Of a stretch of DNA of 64,000 nt, positions 41,888 through 51,682 are shown piece after piece (the stretch's first letter is position 1; each line of letters opens with the position of its first letter). The position numbers were made by a program, and so were the translations under genes. The stretch covers positions 1,302,001-1,366,000 of the forward strand of contig NZ_CP047028.1 of NCBI RefSeq assembly GCF_009796865.1, written 5' to 3'. The notes below the pieces were generated by a model that was not told where the DNA came from, ran no database searches, and was given only the letters and a program-made list of their open reading frames with translations. This DNA comes from Formosa sp. L2A11. GTDB lineage: Bacteria > Bacteroidota > Bacteroidia > Flavobacteriales > Flavobacteriaceae.

Positions 41888-41909
41888 TTAAGATATAGTT
41901 GTATCTTAA
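41888..41909 (+). promoter_or_regulatory. Inverted repeat before the secreted hydrolase gene
   Basis: TTAAGATA (41888-41895) and TATCTTAA (41902-41909) are perfect inverted arms around six bases, 15 bases before the start codon. It could be an operator or a translation-limiting hairpin. Confidence 0.35.
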
Positions 41910-41924
41910 AATCAAAAAAGTAAG

Positions 41925-42812
41925 ATGAAAAAAACTATTTTGTTGATTGCCATTGTATTGGTTTATGGCTATTCTTTTGCTCAATCTACGTTTAAATTTC
42001 CGGAATCATATACGGTTTTAGAAGTAGAACCTTCAAAAACAGATTCAAGAATAGAAACCGCAAATACGCCGCATCTTGTAGTTTATAATAAAACCATAAA
42101 GCAAGGGAAGTTGCTGTTGTTTATGCCAGGAACAGGTGGAATTGCTTTGCGAGGGCCAAAGAATCTTTTTGAAACGGCTGTTAAACAAGGTTATCATGTT
42201 ATTAATTTATCTTATATAAATACACCAGCTATTGCAAGAATATGTAAAGGAGAAACATTAGCTAGTAATTCTAACTGTGCTTCAGACTTTAGAGTAAACC
42301 GTATTTATGGAACTAATGTGTTTTCTTTTACTAATGATGCGTCTTATGATGCAATTGTAAATAGGTTTACAAAATTATTAATCTATCTTTCAGAACACGA
42401 TAAAGACGGAAATTGGGATGCTTACCTAGATAATGGAAGTCCTAAATGGAGTGAAATTGCTGTTTCTGGTCAGTCTCAAGGCGGAGGAATGGCTGCTTTT
42501 ATTGCAAAAGATTATCTTGTAGCTAGAGTGATAGATTTCTCTGGCGGATGGGATTATTCTGTGAAAAAAGAAATTGCTAAATGGTATTTCAAGGACAGTA
42601 AAACTCCTGCAAATTTATGGTATGGAACTTATCATGTTACCGAACCTATGGCAAGCGTTATTAAAGAATCTTATATCGCAATGCGTATTCCAGAAGATCA
42701 TATTTATCCGTTTAACCTTCCTGTTCCGGAAGGAAAAAAAGGACATTCTAACGGTGTTAGAAATATAGGATACACGCCACAATGGATAGAATTATTAGGA
42801 AAGGGAAATTAG
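41925..42812 (+). CDS. Exported alpha/beta hydrolase
   Basis: A 295-residue secreted hydrolase. Signal peptide 'MKKTILLIAIVLVYGYSFAQ'. The nucleophile elbow is 'VSGQSQGGGMAAF' (G-x-S-x-G); 'LLFMPGTGGIAL' resembles the oxyanion region; a likely catalytic His is 'KKGHSNGV' near the C-terminus. Two Cys in 'RICKGETLASNSNCASDF' may form a disulfide, consistent with export. The family is related to poorly studied lipase or esterase-like proteins. The next gene, about 100 bases downstream, also has a signal-like N-terminus. Confidence 0.8.
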   Translation: MKKTILLIAIVLVYGYSFAQSTFKFPESYTVLEVEPSKTDSRIETANTPHLVVYNKTIKQGKLLLFMPGTGGIALRGPKNLFETAVKQGYHVINLSYINTPAIARICKGETLASNSNCASDFRVNRIYGTNVFSFTNDASYDAIVNRFTKLLIYLSEHDKDGNWDAYLDNGSPKWSEIAVSGQSQGGGMAAFIAKDYLVARVIDFSGGWDYSVKKEIAKWYFKDSKTPANLWYGTYHVTEPMASVIKESYIAMRIPEDHIYPFNLPVPEGKKGHSNGVRNIGYTPQWIELLGKGN

Positions 42813-42913
42813 AGTAATAAATATGTCTATAAAAGCATGATTTTTGTCTTAAAGATATAAGACTAGAGCTGCGTTTTAGGATAGATTCACAACATTATAA
42901 GTTAATAAACATT

Positions 42914-43717
42914 ATGAAAAAGTATATTTATGGGTTACTATTTTTAGGATTGACGTCTTATATCATTCCAAGTGAAAATACAGAAACAGATCCAGTAAAA
43001 TTAGAAGTAAAAACACAAAAAATGAATACATTAGGATTGATAGGAGGAACATCTTGGCATTCTACATTAGATTATTACAGTACAATTAATCAAGCTGTAA
43101 ACGATCATTTCGGAAATAATACAAATCCACCTTTGTTAGTTTATACACTTAATCAGGCTGAGGTGCATCGTTTTCAAAGAGAAGATAAATGGGATTCTAT
43201 TGCAGGAATGTTAATACATGCGGGAAAGAGTCTTAATAAAGCAGGAGCAGAATCTGTAATGTTTTGTGCAAACACACCTCATAAAGTATATAAATCTGTT
43301 CAGGATCAATTAGATTTTCCTGTGATACATATTGCAGATGCCACCTCTAAGGCTATTCATAAAAAAGGCTTAAAAAAAGTATGTTTTATTGGTACTAAAT
43401 ATAGCATGACCGAAGATTTTATTACGGGAAGAATAGAAGATAACGGTTTAGAAGTTCTTGTGCCTAAAGAAGACAAGGTGATTAATGAATTACATAGAAT
43501 TATTATTGAAGAACTTACTTACGGAGAGGTTAAACCAGAGTCTAAAAAATATGTGTTAAGCGTTATTAATAAAATGATAGCAGAAGGTGCAGAAGGTGTT
43601 ATTTTAGGCTGTACAGAGTTTCCTTTAATGATTTTTGAAGACGATCTTAATGTTTCTATTTTCGATACAACTAAAATTCACTCTCAATCTGGAGTCGATT
43701 ATATTTTAAACGAATAG
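42914..43717 (+). CDS. Aspartate/glutamate racemase family protein with N-terminal signal-like extension
   Basis: A 267-residue protein. From residue 37 it is a normal Asp/Glu racemase ('MNTLGLIGGTSWHSTLDYY') with both catalytic cysteines, in 'VMFCANTPHK' and 'GVILGCTEFPLM'. The first 36 residues are 'MKKYIYGLLFLGLTSYIIPS' plus a polar linker, which reads like a signal peptide or membrane anchor; cytoplasmic relatives lack it. Alternatively translation starts at the ATG at 43022. If exported, it could act on D-amino acids in the periplasm. Terminator follows. Confidence 0.85.
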   Translation: MKKYIYGLLFLGLTSYIIPSENTETDPVKLEVKTQKMNTLGLIGGTSWHSTLDYYSTINQAVNDHFGNNTNPPLLVYTLNQAEVHRFQREDKWDSIAGMLIHAGKSLNKAGAESVMFCANTPHKVYKSVQDQLDFPVIHIADATSKAIHKKGLKKVCFIGTKYSMTEDFITGRIEDNGLEVLVPKEDKVINELHRIIIEELTYGEVKPESKKYVLSVINKMIAEGAEGVILGCTEFPLMIFEDDLNVSIFDTTKIHSQSGVDYILNE

Positions 43718-43746
43718 ATTTGTTTATTGTTAAGATAAACAGATTT

Positions 43747-43783
43747 AAAGCTGAACAATGCCTATGTTGTTCAGCTTTTTTTT
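43747..43783 (+). terminator. Terminator of the racemase gene
   Basis: AAAGCTGAACAA (43747-43758) and TTGTTCAGCTTT (43767-43778) form a perfect 12-pair stem, followed by T's. Confidence 0.88.
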
Positions 43784-43952
43784 GTTTTAATAAGGCGTTT
43801 TATGCGTGGTAAAAGCCTGATAATGGTTTAAGTTGTTATATAAGATCTCTAGTATTGATTTTTGAATTGATATTACTTTAAGTTTTTTAAATTTGATGTT
43901 TTAAATAAGTTAAGAATATTCAGCTTATTGAACCTTTAATATATTTATTATA

Positions 43953-44639
43953 ATGATAGATTTAGAACAGCAATTAAAAAATCCGGTTTGGTATTCCTTA
44001 GAAGAAACACACAAAAAATTTGCTATTGAATTTAATGGAGTGCACTTTTATAACCCAGAAGTCTGTACGTTTGGTGCTTTTTTTGATGAAGTAAAAACGG
44101 CAAAAGCAGCAAGTGAATATTCTAAGAAATCTGATAAATTCTTCTTTGTTTCAGAAGATCAGACACCTGTAATAGATAATATGAATGTTCTTCTAGAGAA
44201 AAAAATTGATGGGTGCCAAATGGTTTTAAATAAGTTAACAGATGTTCTAATTACAGAAAACATTGTGCTGTTAGATGAAACATACATCGATGAAATTTAT
44301 GATCTAATTTGGAAGGTTATGCCCGGTTTTTATCAGAAAAGGACCTTTGAAATGGGTAAATACTTTGGGATTTTTAAGGATGGTAAATTGGTTTCAATAG
44401 CTGGACAACGTATGCAAACTAATCATTTTATAGAAGTTAGTGCTGTTGTTACTCATCCCGATTATACTAGAAAAGGTTTATCTAAACAATTAATTTCTCA
44501 TGTTACAAAAGAGATTTTAAAAGAAAATAAGACACCTATTTTACATACAAATAAAGGCAACTTTGCTATTTCTATTTATAAAAAATTAGGTTACGAATTA
44601 ACTAGAGATATGAATTGGTGGTTATATTCTAAAAAATAA
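43953..44639 (+). CDS. GNAT family N-acetyltransferase
   Basis: A 228-residue acetyl-CoA-dependent acetyltransferase. The C-terminal half is the GNAT fold of FR47-like type: 'FIEVSAVVTHPDYTRKGLSK' followed by the acetyl-CoA loop and 'NFAISIYKKLGYELTRDM'. The N-terminal 110 residues form a second, degenerate half with no cofactor signature. The substrate is unknown. Single-gene unit with its own terminator. Confidence 0.85.
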   Translation: MIDLEQQLKNPVWYSLEETHKKFAIEFNGVHFYNPEVCTFGAFFDEVKTAKAASEYSKKSDKFFFVSEDQTPVIDNMNVLLEKKIDGCQMVLNKLTDVLITENIVLLDETYIDEIYDLIWKVMPGFYQKRTFEMGKYFGIFKDGKLVSIAGQRMQTNHFIEVSAVVTHPDYTRKGLSKQLISHVTKEILKENKTPILHTNKGNFAISIYKKLGYELTRDMNWWLYSKK

Positions 44640-44687
44640 GATTGTATCTCGTAATACAATTATAAATCCTTAAGGGGGTTTAATAAA

Positions 44688-44723
44688 AAAGGCTGAACAA
44701 TTTAATTATTGTTCAGCCTTTAG
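44688..44723. terminator. Bidirectional terminator
   Basis: AAAGGCTGAACAAT (44688-44701) and ATTGTTCAGCCTTT (44708-44721) form a perfect 14-pair stem. It lies between the convergent GNAT and TlpA-like genes and shares the GCTGAACAA arm with the terminator at 43747. Confidence 0.88.
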
Positions 44724-44747
44724 CTTTTAATACTATGTGGTAAATCT

Positions 44748-46049
44748 TTATTTATGCGTGTCTAAAAACGTCATTAATGCTTGTACATCATTTGGTTTAG
44801 AAATAATTTTTTTGTCTTTATCTAATACAAAAAACGAAGGTGTACCAGTAATTCCATACGCTACAGGAATTGGGTTATCCCATTTTCCTTGTGCATATAT
44901 TTGTGTAAAATCTGGATAACTTGTAATTGTTTTTTCCCAATTAGGACGTTCGTCTTCTAGTCCTATAGCAAGTACTTGAATGTTTGTTTTGTCGCTTATA
45001 TATTTTTTTAATACCGGCAATTCGGCAAGACAGTGAGAGCATGTGCTGCTCCAGAACGTTACAATGTAAAAATCTTTTCCGGTAAGTTTACTAAGCTTAT
45101 CACTTCCTTGTTTAGAAGGCCAAGAAAAATCTGGAGCAACTACGCCAATGGCTGTATTTCTAAAGGCTTTCATATCAGATAAAAGTAATTCGTCTTTTAC
45201 AGGGTCTAATAATTTTTCTAAATATTTTGAAGCAATGTAATTGGTTATTTCTTCGTTGTTGCGTTCTTTAAATTGATTCCATAACGATTCTAAAATTGAT
45301 TTCTGAATCACTTTCTCTTTGATTGTTACGCGAACAACATCGTCTATATTATTTTTGTACGATACATTTTTATTTTGTTTATCTACAAATATGAAAGTGT
45401 ATTTTAATGCAGAATCAAATAAGAAACTAGAATTTTGTAATATAGGATTATTAAAATCTATAGGTTTAAAATAATTGGCTTTGTAATTATTAAAGTAGGT
45501 TATAGCATCCTCGTAAGTTGTTGGAATGTATGGTTTTTCAGCTTTAATAAATTCATGAACTAACATGCCTTTAGATGCTTCTTCTGCATTATCCTGAATT
45601 GCTTTTAATTCTGAAATACAATCTGTGTATTCTGTTTCGTTTTGAGAATCGTTACCATAAAATGTATTGATTTTACCTTTAATGGTAAACATCTCACTAC
45701 GGTAATTGTTTAATAATTTATTTTCTTTAGACGCTTGAAAAGCAATCCCTTGTTCTTTATTAAAGTCAAAGACAATATCTTCGTTATTATAAATAAAATC
45801 GAAATTGTATTGGTCTTGAGGTAAAGCGTAAACAATACGATACATTCCTGGTTTTTGAGAGGCGTCTAAATCCATTTCAAAATGACCATTTATAATTTTT
45901 GTGTTGGCTATGTAAATGTTTTTAGAAGGCTCTAATTTGTATAAAATAGCGGCTTTAAATTGATCTGCAGGAGAAAATGTTCCAGAAATTTTATGCTGAG
46001 CCAATAAAATTGTTGGAAGGAATAATAAAGCAAAAAGTATTTTTTTCAT
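44748..46049 (-). CDS. TlpA-like thiol-disulfide oxidoreductase with DUF4369 domain
   Basis: Exported protein of 433 residues: signal peptide ('MKKILFALLFLPTILLAQ'), a DUF4369-type beta domain (about 20-120), a helical middle, and a C-terminal thioredoxin fold (about 300-433) with the redox motif 'FWSSTCSHCLAEL' (C-x-x-C) and cis-Pro in 'ITGTPSFFVLDKD'. It would reduce or isomerise disulfides in the periplasm, for example during cytochrome or surface-protein maturation. The start lies five bases after the mfd stop codon, so it is in an operon with an unrelated repair gene. Confidence 0.9.
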   Translation of the reverse strand: MKKILFALLFLPTILLAQHKISGTFSPADQFKAAILYKLEPSKNIYIANTKIINGHFEMDLDASQKPGMYRIVYALPQDQYNFDFIYNNEDIVFDFNKEQGIAFQASKENKLLNNYRSEMFTIKGKINTFYGNDSQNETEYTDCISELKAIQDNAEEASKGMLVHEFIKAEKPYIPTTYEDAITYFNNYKANYFKPIDFNNPILQNSSFLFDSALKYTFIFVDKQNKNVSYKNNIDDVVRVTIKEKVIQKSILESLWNQFKERNNEEITNYIASKYLEKLLDPVKDELLLSDMKAFRNTAIGVVAPDFSWPSKQGSDKLSKLTGKDFYIVTFWSSTCSHCLAELPVLKKYISDKTNIQVLAIGLEDERPNWEKTITSYPDFTQIYAQGKWDNPIPVAYGITGTPSFFVLDKDKKIISKPNDVQALMTFLDTHK

Positions 46050-46054
46050 GAGTT

Positions 46055-49000
46055 TTATTTTAAAATAGGTTGTAAAGCAAGTAATGCTTGTTTTACAGTT
46101 TTAATATGTTCGAATGTTAATAATAGTCGTAAACCAGCACGTGTTTGTTTTTCTTTCATTTTACATGCTCTTGGGTGTGATTGTACAAATTTTAAAACGT
46201 TTGTAAAATTAGCACTTTGGTAGAACGAACTTTGCTGGTCGCTAACAAAATAACCAACCATTTTACCTTGTTTCATAACTAGTTTTTCTAATCCAATATG
46301 CGTAGCTAACCATTTTACACGTACACTATTTAGTAAGTCTACAACTTGTACAGGTAGCTCACCAAAGCGGTCTACTAATTCATTTTCGTAAGCAACTAAT
46401 TCCTCTTCGGTTTTTAGTTTATTTAGTTGTGTGTATAAGTTTAAACGTTCTGTAATGTTGTTTACATAATCGTCTGGAAACAGTAATTCAAAATCGGTGT
46501 CTATGGTAATATCTTTAACGTATTCTTTAGGTTTACCTTCTTCTTCAGGATATAAATCTTTAAACTCGTTTTCTTTTAATTCGTCTATCGCTTCATTTAA
46601 AATTTTCTGATAGGTATCAAATCCAATATCATTTATAAATCCACTTTGTTCGCCTCCTAATAAATCTCCTGCGCCGCGAATTTCTAAATCTTTCATGGCA
46701 ATATTAAAACCACTTCCTAATTCTGTAAATTGTTCTAAAGCGGTAATACGTTTTCTAGCATCTGCAGTCATAGAAGAATACTCTGGCGTAATAAAATAAC
46801 AGAATGCTTTTTTGTTACTTCTACCCACACGACCACGCATTTGGTGTAGGTCGCTTAGTCCAAAATTATTGGCATTATTTATAAAAATAGTATTTGCATT
46901 TGGTACATCTAAACCACTTTCTACAATGGTTGTGCTCACTAAAACATCAAAATCACCATTCATAAAAGCAAGCATTAGTGCTTCTAGTTTTTTTCCTTCC
47001 ATTTGTCCGTGACCAATACCTACTTTGGCATCTGGAACCAAACGTTGAATTAAGCCAGCAACTTCCTTAATGTTTTCAATACGGTTATGAATGAAATAAA
47101 TCTGACCACCACGCTGTATTTCGTAACTCACAGCATCTCGAATGGTTTCTTCTTCAAAACGAATCACATTACTTTCTATAGGATAACGGTTTGGCGGTGG
47201 TGTTGTAATTACAGACAAATCTCGCGCTGCCATTAAGCTAAATTGAAGTGTTCTTGGAATGGGCGTAGCCGTAAGTGTTAAAACGTCTACATTATCTTTA
47301 AGCGTCTTTAGTTTTTCTTTTACAGCGACACCAAATTTTTGTTCTTCATCTACAATAAGAAGCCCTAAATCTTTAAATACAACACTTTTATTTACAAGTT
47401 GGTGTGTTCCTATAATAATATCTACATGTCCTTTTTCAAGACGTTCTAGTGTTTCTCTCTTTTCTTTGGCAGATCTAAAACGGTTAACATAATCTACAGT
47501 TACCGGGAAGTCTTTTAATCGCTCTCTAAACGTTTTGTTGTGTTGGTATGCTAATATGGTTGTTGGTACCAAAACAGCGACTTGTTTGCCATTATCTACA
47601 GCTTTAAAGGCTGCACGAATGGCAACTTCGGTTTTTCCAAATCCAACATCTCCACATACTAAACGGTCCATCGGGCGTTCGCTTTCCATATCGTTTTTAA
47701 TATCGGATGTAGATGTGCTTTGGTCTGGTGTGTCTTCGTAAATAAAAGACGCTTCCAATTCGTGTTGCAAATGGCTGTCTGGATTGTATTGATACCCTTT
47801 TTCTAACTTACGTTTTGCATAAAGTTTAATTAGGTTAAAAGCAATTTCCTTAACGCGTGTTTTTGTTTTTTGTTTTAAAACTTTCCAGGCGTTACTTCCT
47901 AGTTTGTGTATTTTAGGTGGTTTGCCATCTTTACCGTTAAACTTGGTTATTTTATGAAGTGCGTGAATGCTTAAATATAAAATATCGCGTTCGCCATAAA
48001 TAAGTTTTATAGCTTCCTGTTTTTTGCCTTCAACATCTATTTTTTGAAGCCCGCCAAAACGTCCCACACCATGATCTATATGGGTTACGTAATCGCCAAT
48101 TTCTAAATTAGTAAGTTCTTTAAGTGTTATAGATTGCTTTTTAGCATATCCGTTTTTAAGACTGAATTTGTGATAACGTTCAAAGATCTGATGATCTGTA
48201 TAGCATAACACTTTATTGATGTGGTCTATAAAACCTTGATGTAACGATAAAACTATAGTTTGGTACGAAACACCTTGCTCGATATCATTAAAAATATCGT
48301 GAAATCGTTTTGCTTGTTGTTCGCTAACGCAAGCAATATAATTGGTAAATCCTTTATTGTGATTGCTATTTAAATCTTCTATTAAAAGATCGAATTGTTT
48401 ATTAAATGAAGGTTGAGGTGTGGTATTATAAACAATACCAGTGTCTATACTTTTAGTGAAATAATAACCGCTTCCAAATTCAACTACAGTGAATTCTAAT
48501 AGTTGTTTTTTTAGTAATTCAGAATTACAAAATAGCTCGTTTGGCGTATTGTGTTTTATGTCTGAATTTAAGTTTTTGAAAGCGTCTTCTGCCTTACCAA
48601 AAAGGACATCGCTTCCTGAAAATAATAACTGACTGTTTTTAGAGAAAATAACCGTTTTAGACGACATGTATTTTATGAAACTCTCGCGGTTTTCGTCTAA
48701 TAATTTGTTTTCAACATTAGGAATAATGCTAATTTTCTTAATTTGTTCTGTAGAGAGTTGGGTTTCTACATCAAAGGTTCTAATGCTATCTACATCGTCT
48801 CCAAAAAATTCTATACGATAAGGCTCGTCGTGCGAGAAAGAAAAGACATCTACAATTCCACCACGAACAGAAAACTCTCCGGGTTCTGTTACAAAATCTA
48901 CACGTTTAAATTTATATTCAAATAAAATTTCGTTTACAAAATCTATAGATAAATTATCGTTTACTGCAATTTTTAAGGTGTTACGTTCTAGTTCTTTTTT

Positions 49001-49402
49001 TGTAACTACTTTTTCAAATAATGCATCTGTATACGTAACTATTATTGCTGGTTTTTTACGCGAGTTTATACGGTTTAAAACTTCGGCACGTAGTAATACG
49101 TTGGCATTATCTGTTTCTTCAATTTGGTAAGGTCTGCGGTAACTTCCTGGGTAAAAGAGTACATCTTTAGTATTTAAAAGCTGTTCTAAATCGTTTAAAT
49201 AATACGCAGCTTCTTCTTTATCATTAAATATTAATAGAAAAGGTTTTTCTGCTTTTTTAAAAACTTCGGCAATAACTAAAGAAAAAGAAGATCCGATTAA
49301 GCCCTTTAAAACAGTTTTGTTTTCGTTTTTGGAAATAGCAAGTTGCAAATTTTGCGTTTGCAAAGTTTGTGCAAATGTTTGCAAGAGGTTATTTTTACTC
49401 AA
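46055..49402 (-). CDS. mfd: Transcription-repair coupling factor
   Basis: DNA translocase of 1115 residues that removes RNA polymerase stalled at lesions and recruits UvrA. Order: UvrB-like N-terminal modules ('FSVRGGIVDVFSFSHDEPYR'), CarD-like polymerase-binding domain ('EIGDYVTHIDHGVGRFGGL'), RecA-like motor with 'GDVGFGKTEVAIRAAF' and 'IVDEEQKFGV', TRG motif region ('HQMRGRVGRSNKKAF') and the C-terminal TRCF domain. The start codon is TTG at 49402; the upstream frame closes three codons earlier and a TATATTTG element lies at 49419-49426. Confidence 0.96.
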   Translation of the reverse strand: MSKNNLLQTFAQTLQTQNLQLAISKNENKTVLKGLIGSSFSLVIAEVFKKAEKPFLLIFNDKEEAAYYLNDLEQLLNTKDVLFYPGSYRRPYQIEETDNANVLLRAEVLNRINSRKKPAIIVTYTDALFEKVVTKKELERNTLKIAVNDNLSIDFVNEILFEYKFKRVDFVTEPGEFSVRGGIVDVFSFSHDEPYRIEFFGDDVDSIRTFDVETQLSTEQIKKISIIPNVENKLLDENRESFIKYMSSKTVIFSKNSQLLFSGSDVLFGKAEDAFKNLNSDIKHNTPNELFCNSELLKKQLLEFTVVEFGSGYYFTKSIDTGIVYNTTPQPSFNKQFDLLIEDLNSNHNKGFTNYIACVSEQQAKRFHDIFNDIEQGVSYQTIVLSLHQGFIDHINKVLCYTDHQIFERYHKFSLKNGYAKKQSITLKELTNLEIGDYVTHIDHGVGRFGGLQKIDVEGKKQEAIKLIYGERDILYLSIHALHKITKFNGKDGKPPKIHKLGSNAWKVLKQKTKTRVKEIAFNLIKLYAKRKLEKGYQYNPDSHLQHELEASFIYEDTPDQSTSTSDIKNDMESERPMDRLVCGDVGFGKTEVAIRAAFKAVDNGKQVAVLVPTTILAYQHNKTFRERLKDFPVTVDYVNRFRSAKEKRETLERLEKGHVDIIIGTHQLVNKSVVFKDLGLLIVDEEQKFGVAVKEKLKTLKDNVDVLTLTATPIPRTLQFSLMAARDLSVITTPPPNRYPIESNVIRFEEETIRDAVSYEIQRGGQIYFIHNRIENIKEVAGLIQRLVPDAKVGIGHGQMEGKKLEALMLAFMNGDFDVLVSTTIVESGLDVPNANTIFINNANNFGLSDLHQMRGRVGRSNKKAFCYFITPEYSSMTADARKRITALEQFTELGSGFNIAMKDLEIRGAGDLLGGEQSGFINDIGFDTYQKILNEAIDELKENEFKDLYPEEEGKPKEYVKDITIDTDFELLFPDDYVNNITERLNLYTQLNKLKTEEELVAYENELVDRFGELPVQVVDLLNSVRVKWLATHIGLEKLVMKQGKMVGYFVSDQQSSFYQSANFTNVLKFVQSHPRACKMKEKQTRAGLRLLLTFEHIKTVKQALLALQPILK

Positions 49403-49418
49403 GTCAATTTATTTTCTG

Positions 49419-49426
49419 CAAATATA
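49419..49426 (-). promoter_or_regulatory. -7 promoter element of mfd
   Basis: TATATTTG on the minus strand matches TAnnTTTG exactly, 17 bases before the TTG start, and supports that start. Confidence 0.6.
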
Positions 49427-49578
49427 AGACATGCATTTATAAATTATGTTAACGATTTATGAAATTAAAAGTTGACAATAATTTAATTTTCCTTAAATTA
49501 AAGATGAAAATTTAAGAAAAATTAAATATATTAACAATTAAACTTTATTTATATTAGTCGCCTTAAAAAAGAAAAGAT

Positions 49579-50010
49579 ATGTCTTATTCAAAATTATTTG
49601 GTAGCGGGTTTACAGAACGCAATAAAGATCATTTTGCAGCTATTGTTCGTGTAGCTATGGATGATGGTATAATCTCTGACGAAGAGAAAGCGTTTTTAGA
49701 CAGAGTAGCTAGAAGCTTACACATAAACGAGGAAGAATACGCGCAGATATTAATAGATTATAATACGCATCCTATAAATCCTCCAGTGGAATATTCAGTA
49801 CGTTTAGAGCGTTTGTACGATTTAGCTAGAATGGTAAATTTAGACCATATAAATGGTGATAGTGAAATATCCTTACTTCGTAAAATGGGACTTGGTTTAG
49901 GTTTTTCTTCACGTAACGTAAAATATATTGTAGATAAAGCTTTAGTGTTGGTTGAAGAAAAAGTAGATTTAGATACCTTTATTGTAGAAATGAAGAAAAT
50001 GAATCAATAG
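49579..50010 (+). CDS. TerB-like (tellurite resistance family) protein
   Basis: A 143-residue helical cytoplasmic protein of the TerB/DjlA-N type: 'IVRVAMDDGIISDEEKAFLD' is the acidic metal-binding helix pair and 'DHINGDSEISLLRKMGLGLG' its second half. Isolated TerB domains bind divalent metals and are thought to link to stress or membrane responses; there is no ter operon here. It converges on fbp through a shared terminator. Confidence 0.82.
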   Translation: MSYSKLFGSGFTERNKDHFAAIVRVAMDDGIISDEEKAFLDRVARSLHINEEEYAQILIDYNTHPINPPVEYSVRLERLYDLARMVNLDHINGDSEISLLRKMGLGLGFSSRNVKYIVDKALVLVEEKVDLDTFIVEMKKMNQ

Positions 50011-50040
50011 TAATTTATTCTTTTACTAAAAATAATAAAA

Positions 50041-50068
50041 GCGACCATTTTAAAATGGTCGCTTTTTT
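50041..50068. terminator. Bidirectional terminator between terB-like gene and fbp
   Basis: Bases 50041-50062 are a perfect palindrome (GCGACCATTTT and its inverse) flanked by A's and T's. Confidence 0.88.
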
Positions 50069-50076
50069 ATTTAAAA

Positions 50077-51090
50077 TTATTTTTTTAATGCATTGCGTTC
50101 AAATTCTTCGGCTTTTTCAACCATATTTTTACTTCCACACATAAAAGGTACACGTTCGTGTAATGCTGTTGGTTTTATGTCCATAATACGAGTAAAACCA
50201 TCACTAGCTTTTCCGTTGGCTTGTTCTGCTAAGAATGCCATAGGATTACATTCGTATAGTAAACGTAGTTTTCCTTTTGGATTTTTAGAACTTTTAGGAT
50301 ATAAATAAATTCCACCTTTAATCATGTTTCTATGAAAATCTGAAACTAAAGACCCAATATATCTAGACGTATAAGGTCTGTCGTCTTCTTCCATTTGGCA
50401 ATATTTAATATAATCTTTTATGCCTTGTGGGAAATGAATATAGTTTCCTTCGTTACAAGAATAAATGTTCCCGTCTACAGGGAAAGACATATCTGGGTGC
50501 GATAAGTAAAACGTTCCAATAGCTGGGTTTAAAGTAAACCCATTTACACCCGCACCAGTAGTATATACTAACATGGTAGATGTTCCGTAAACAATATATC
50601 CAGCAGCCACTTGTTGGTGACCTTCTTGTAAGAAATCTTCAATTGTAACAGGTGTTCCTACAGGAGTAACACGTCTGTAAATAGAGAAAATAGTCCCTAC
50701 AGATACGTTTACATCAATATTAGAAGATCCATCTAAAGGATCTATTAATACAATGTATTTGTTCTGGTTTTTAGAATCTTGACTGTTAATTGAAACAAAA
50801 TCGTCTTCTTCTTCACTCGCAATACCACAAACAATATTTCGCTTAATAAGTGTCTGGATAAACACATCGTTAGCGTAAACATCTAGTTTTTGTTGGTCTT
50901 CACCCTGAATATTCACATCGCCAGCAGCACCAATGATGTCTACTAATCCAGCTTTGTTCACTTCGTGGTTTACAACTTTAGCAGCTAAACGAATAGAATT
51001 CAGTAATCTTGTTAACTCTCCTGTGGTGTATTTAAAAGCGGTTTGATTTTCGATTATAAATTCACCTAATGTTTTGTTTTGTTTTGACAT
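50077..51090 (-). CDS. fbp: Fructose-1,6-bisphosphatase class I
   Basis: Gluconeogenic enzyme of 337 residues that hydrolyses fructose 1,6-bisphosphate to fructose 6-phosphate in the cytoplasm. The metal and phosphate site is '[20 protein letters not shown]', with Glu's in '[13 protein letters not shown]'. The substrate region '[20 protein letters not shown]' and '[20 protein letters not shown]' are also intact. Together with ppc in this window it supports a capacity for gluconeogenesis and anaplerosis. Monocistronic. Confidence 0.96.
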   Translation of the reverse strand: MSKQNKTLGEFIIENQTAFKYTTGELTRLLNSIRLAAKVVNHEVNKAGLVDIIGAAGDVNIQGEDQQKLDVYANDVFIQTLIKRNIVCGIASEEEDDFVSINSQDSKNQNKYIVLIDPLDGSSNIDVNVSVGTIFSIYRRVTPVGTPVTIEDFLQEGHQQVAAGYIVYGTSTMLVYTTGAGVNGFTLNPAIGTFYLSHPDMSFPVDGNIYSCNEGNYIHFPQGIKDYIKYCQMEEDDRPYTSRYIGSLVSDFHRNMIKGGIYLYPKSSKNPKGKLRLLYECNPMAFLAEQANGKASDGFTRIMDIKPTALHERVPFMCGSKNMVEKAEEFERNALKK

Positions 51091-51176
51091 TTATTGGTAA
51101 CGTTTGTTTATGCAAATATCGTGTTTTTTGTCAAACTACAACGATTGAGTGAGAATTATAATCCATTCATTTTGCA

Positions 51177-51184
51177 TATATTTG
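51177..51184 (+). promoter_or_regulatory. -7 promoter element of the GNAT-aspartokinase-acyltransferase cluster
   Basis: TATATTTG matches TAnnTTTG exactly and lies 18 bases before the start codon at 51203. Confidence 0.6.
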
Positions 51185-51202
51185 AAGACTTAAATAATAA
51201 TT

Positions 51203-51682
51203 ATGAATATTAAAATTAGACCAGCCAAAATTGAAGATATGGCAGGCGTGCTTGAGCTAATTTACGAATTAGCCATTTACGAAAAAGAGCCAGAAGCAGT
51301 AGAGGTTACCGTTAGTGACTTAGAGCGCGATGGTTTTGGAACAACACCTTTGTTTAAATGTTTTGTTGCAGAAATAGAAGAACAAATTAAAGGTATTGCC
51401 TTGGTTTATAATCGCTATTCTACTTGGAAAGGCCCTATTATTCATCTTGAAGATTTAATTGTAAATAAAGATTACAGAGGTACAGGTGTTGGTACTGCTT
51501 TACTTAATGAGGTTGTAAAATACGGGTATAGTAAAGGGGCAAAGCGTATTAATTGGGAAGTTATAGACTGGAATGAGCCTGCAATTGCCTTTTATGAAAG
51601 TAAAGGAGCAACAGTTTTGCGCGACTGGGATGTGGTGCAATTAAACGAATCTGCAATTAAAAATTATATCGATAATATTTAA
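51203..51682 (+). CDS. GNAT family N-acetyltransferase (diamine acetyltransferase-like)
   Basis: A 159-residue acetyltransferase with a full GNAT fold: 'IHLEDLIVNKDYRGTGVGTA' (acetyl-CoA loop R-G-T-G-V-G) and 'NWEVIDWNEPAIAFYESKGA'. The pattern resembles spermidine/spermine or thialysine acetyltransferases. The stop codon is followed immediately by the aspartate kinase ATG, so the two are in one operon. The substrate is inferred only from family resemblance. Confidence 0.88.
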   Translation: MNIKIRPAKIEDMAGVLELIYELAIYEKEPEAVEVTVSDLERDGFGTTPLFKCFVAEIEEQIKGIALVYNRYSTWKGPIIHLEDLIVNKDYRGTGVGTALLNEVVKYGYSKGAKRINWEVIDWNEPAIAFYESKGATVLRDWDVVQLNESAIKNYIDNI

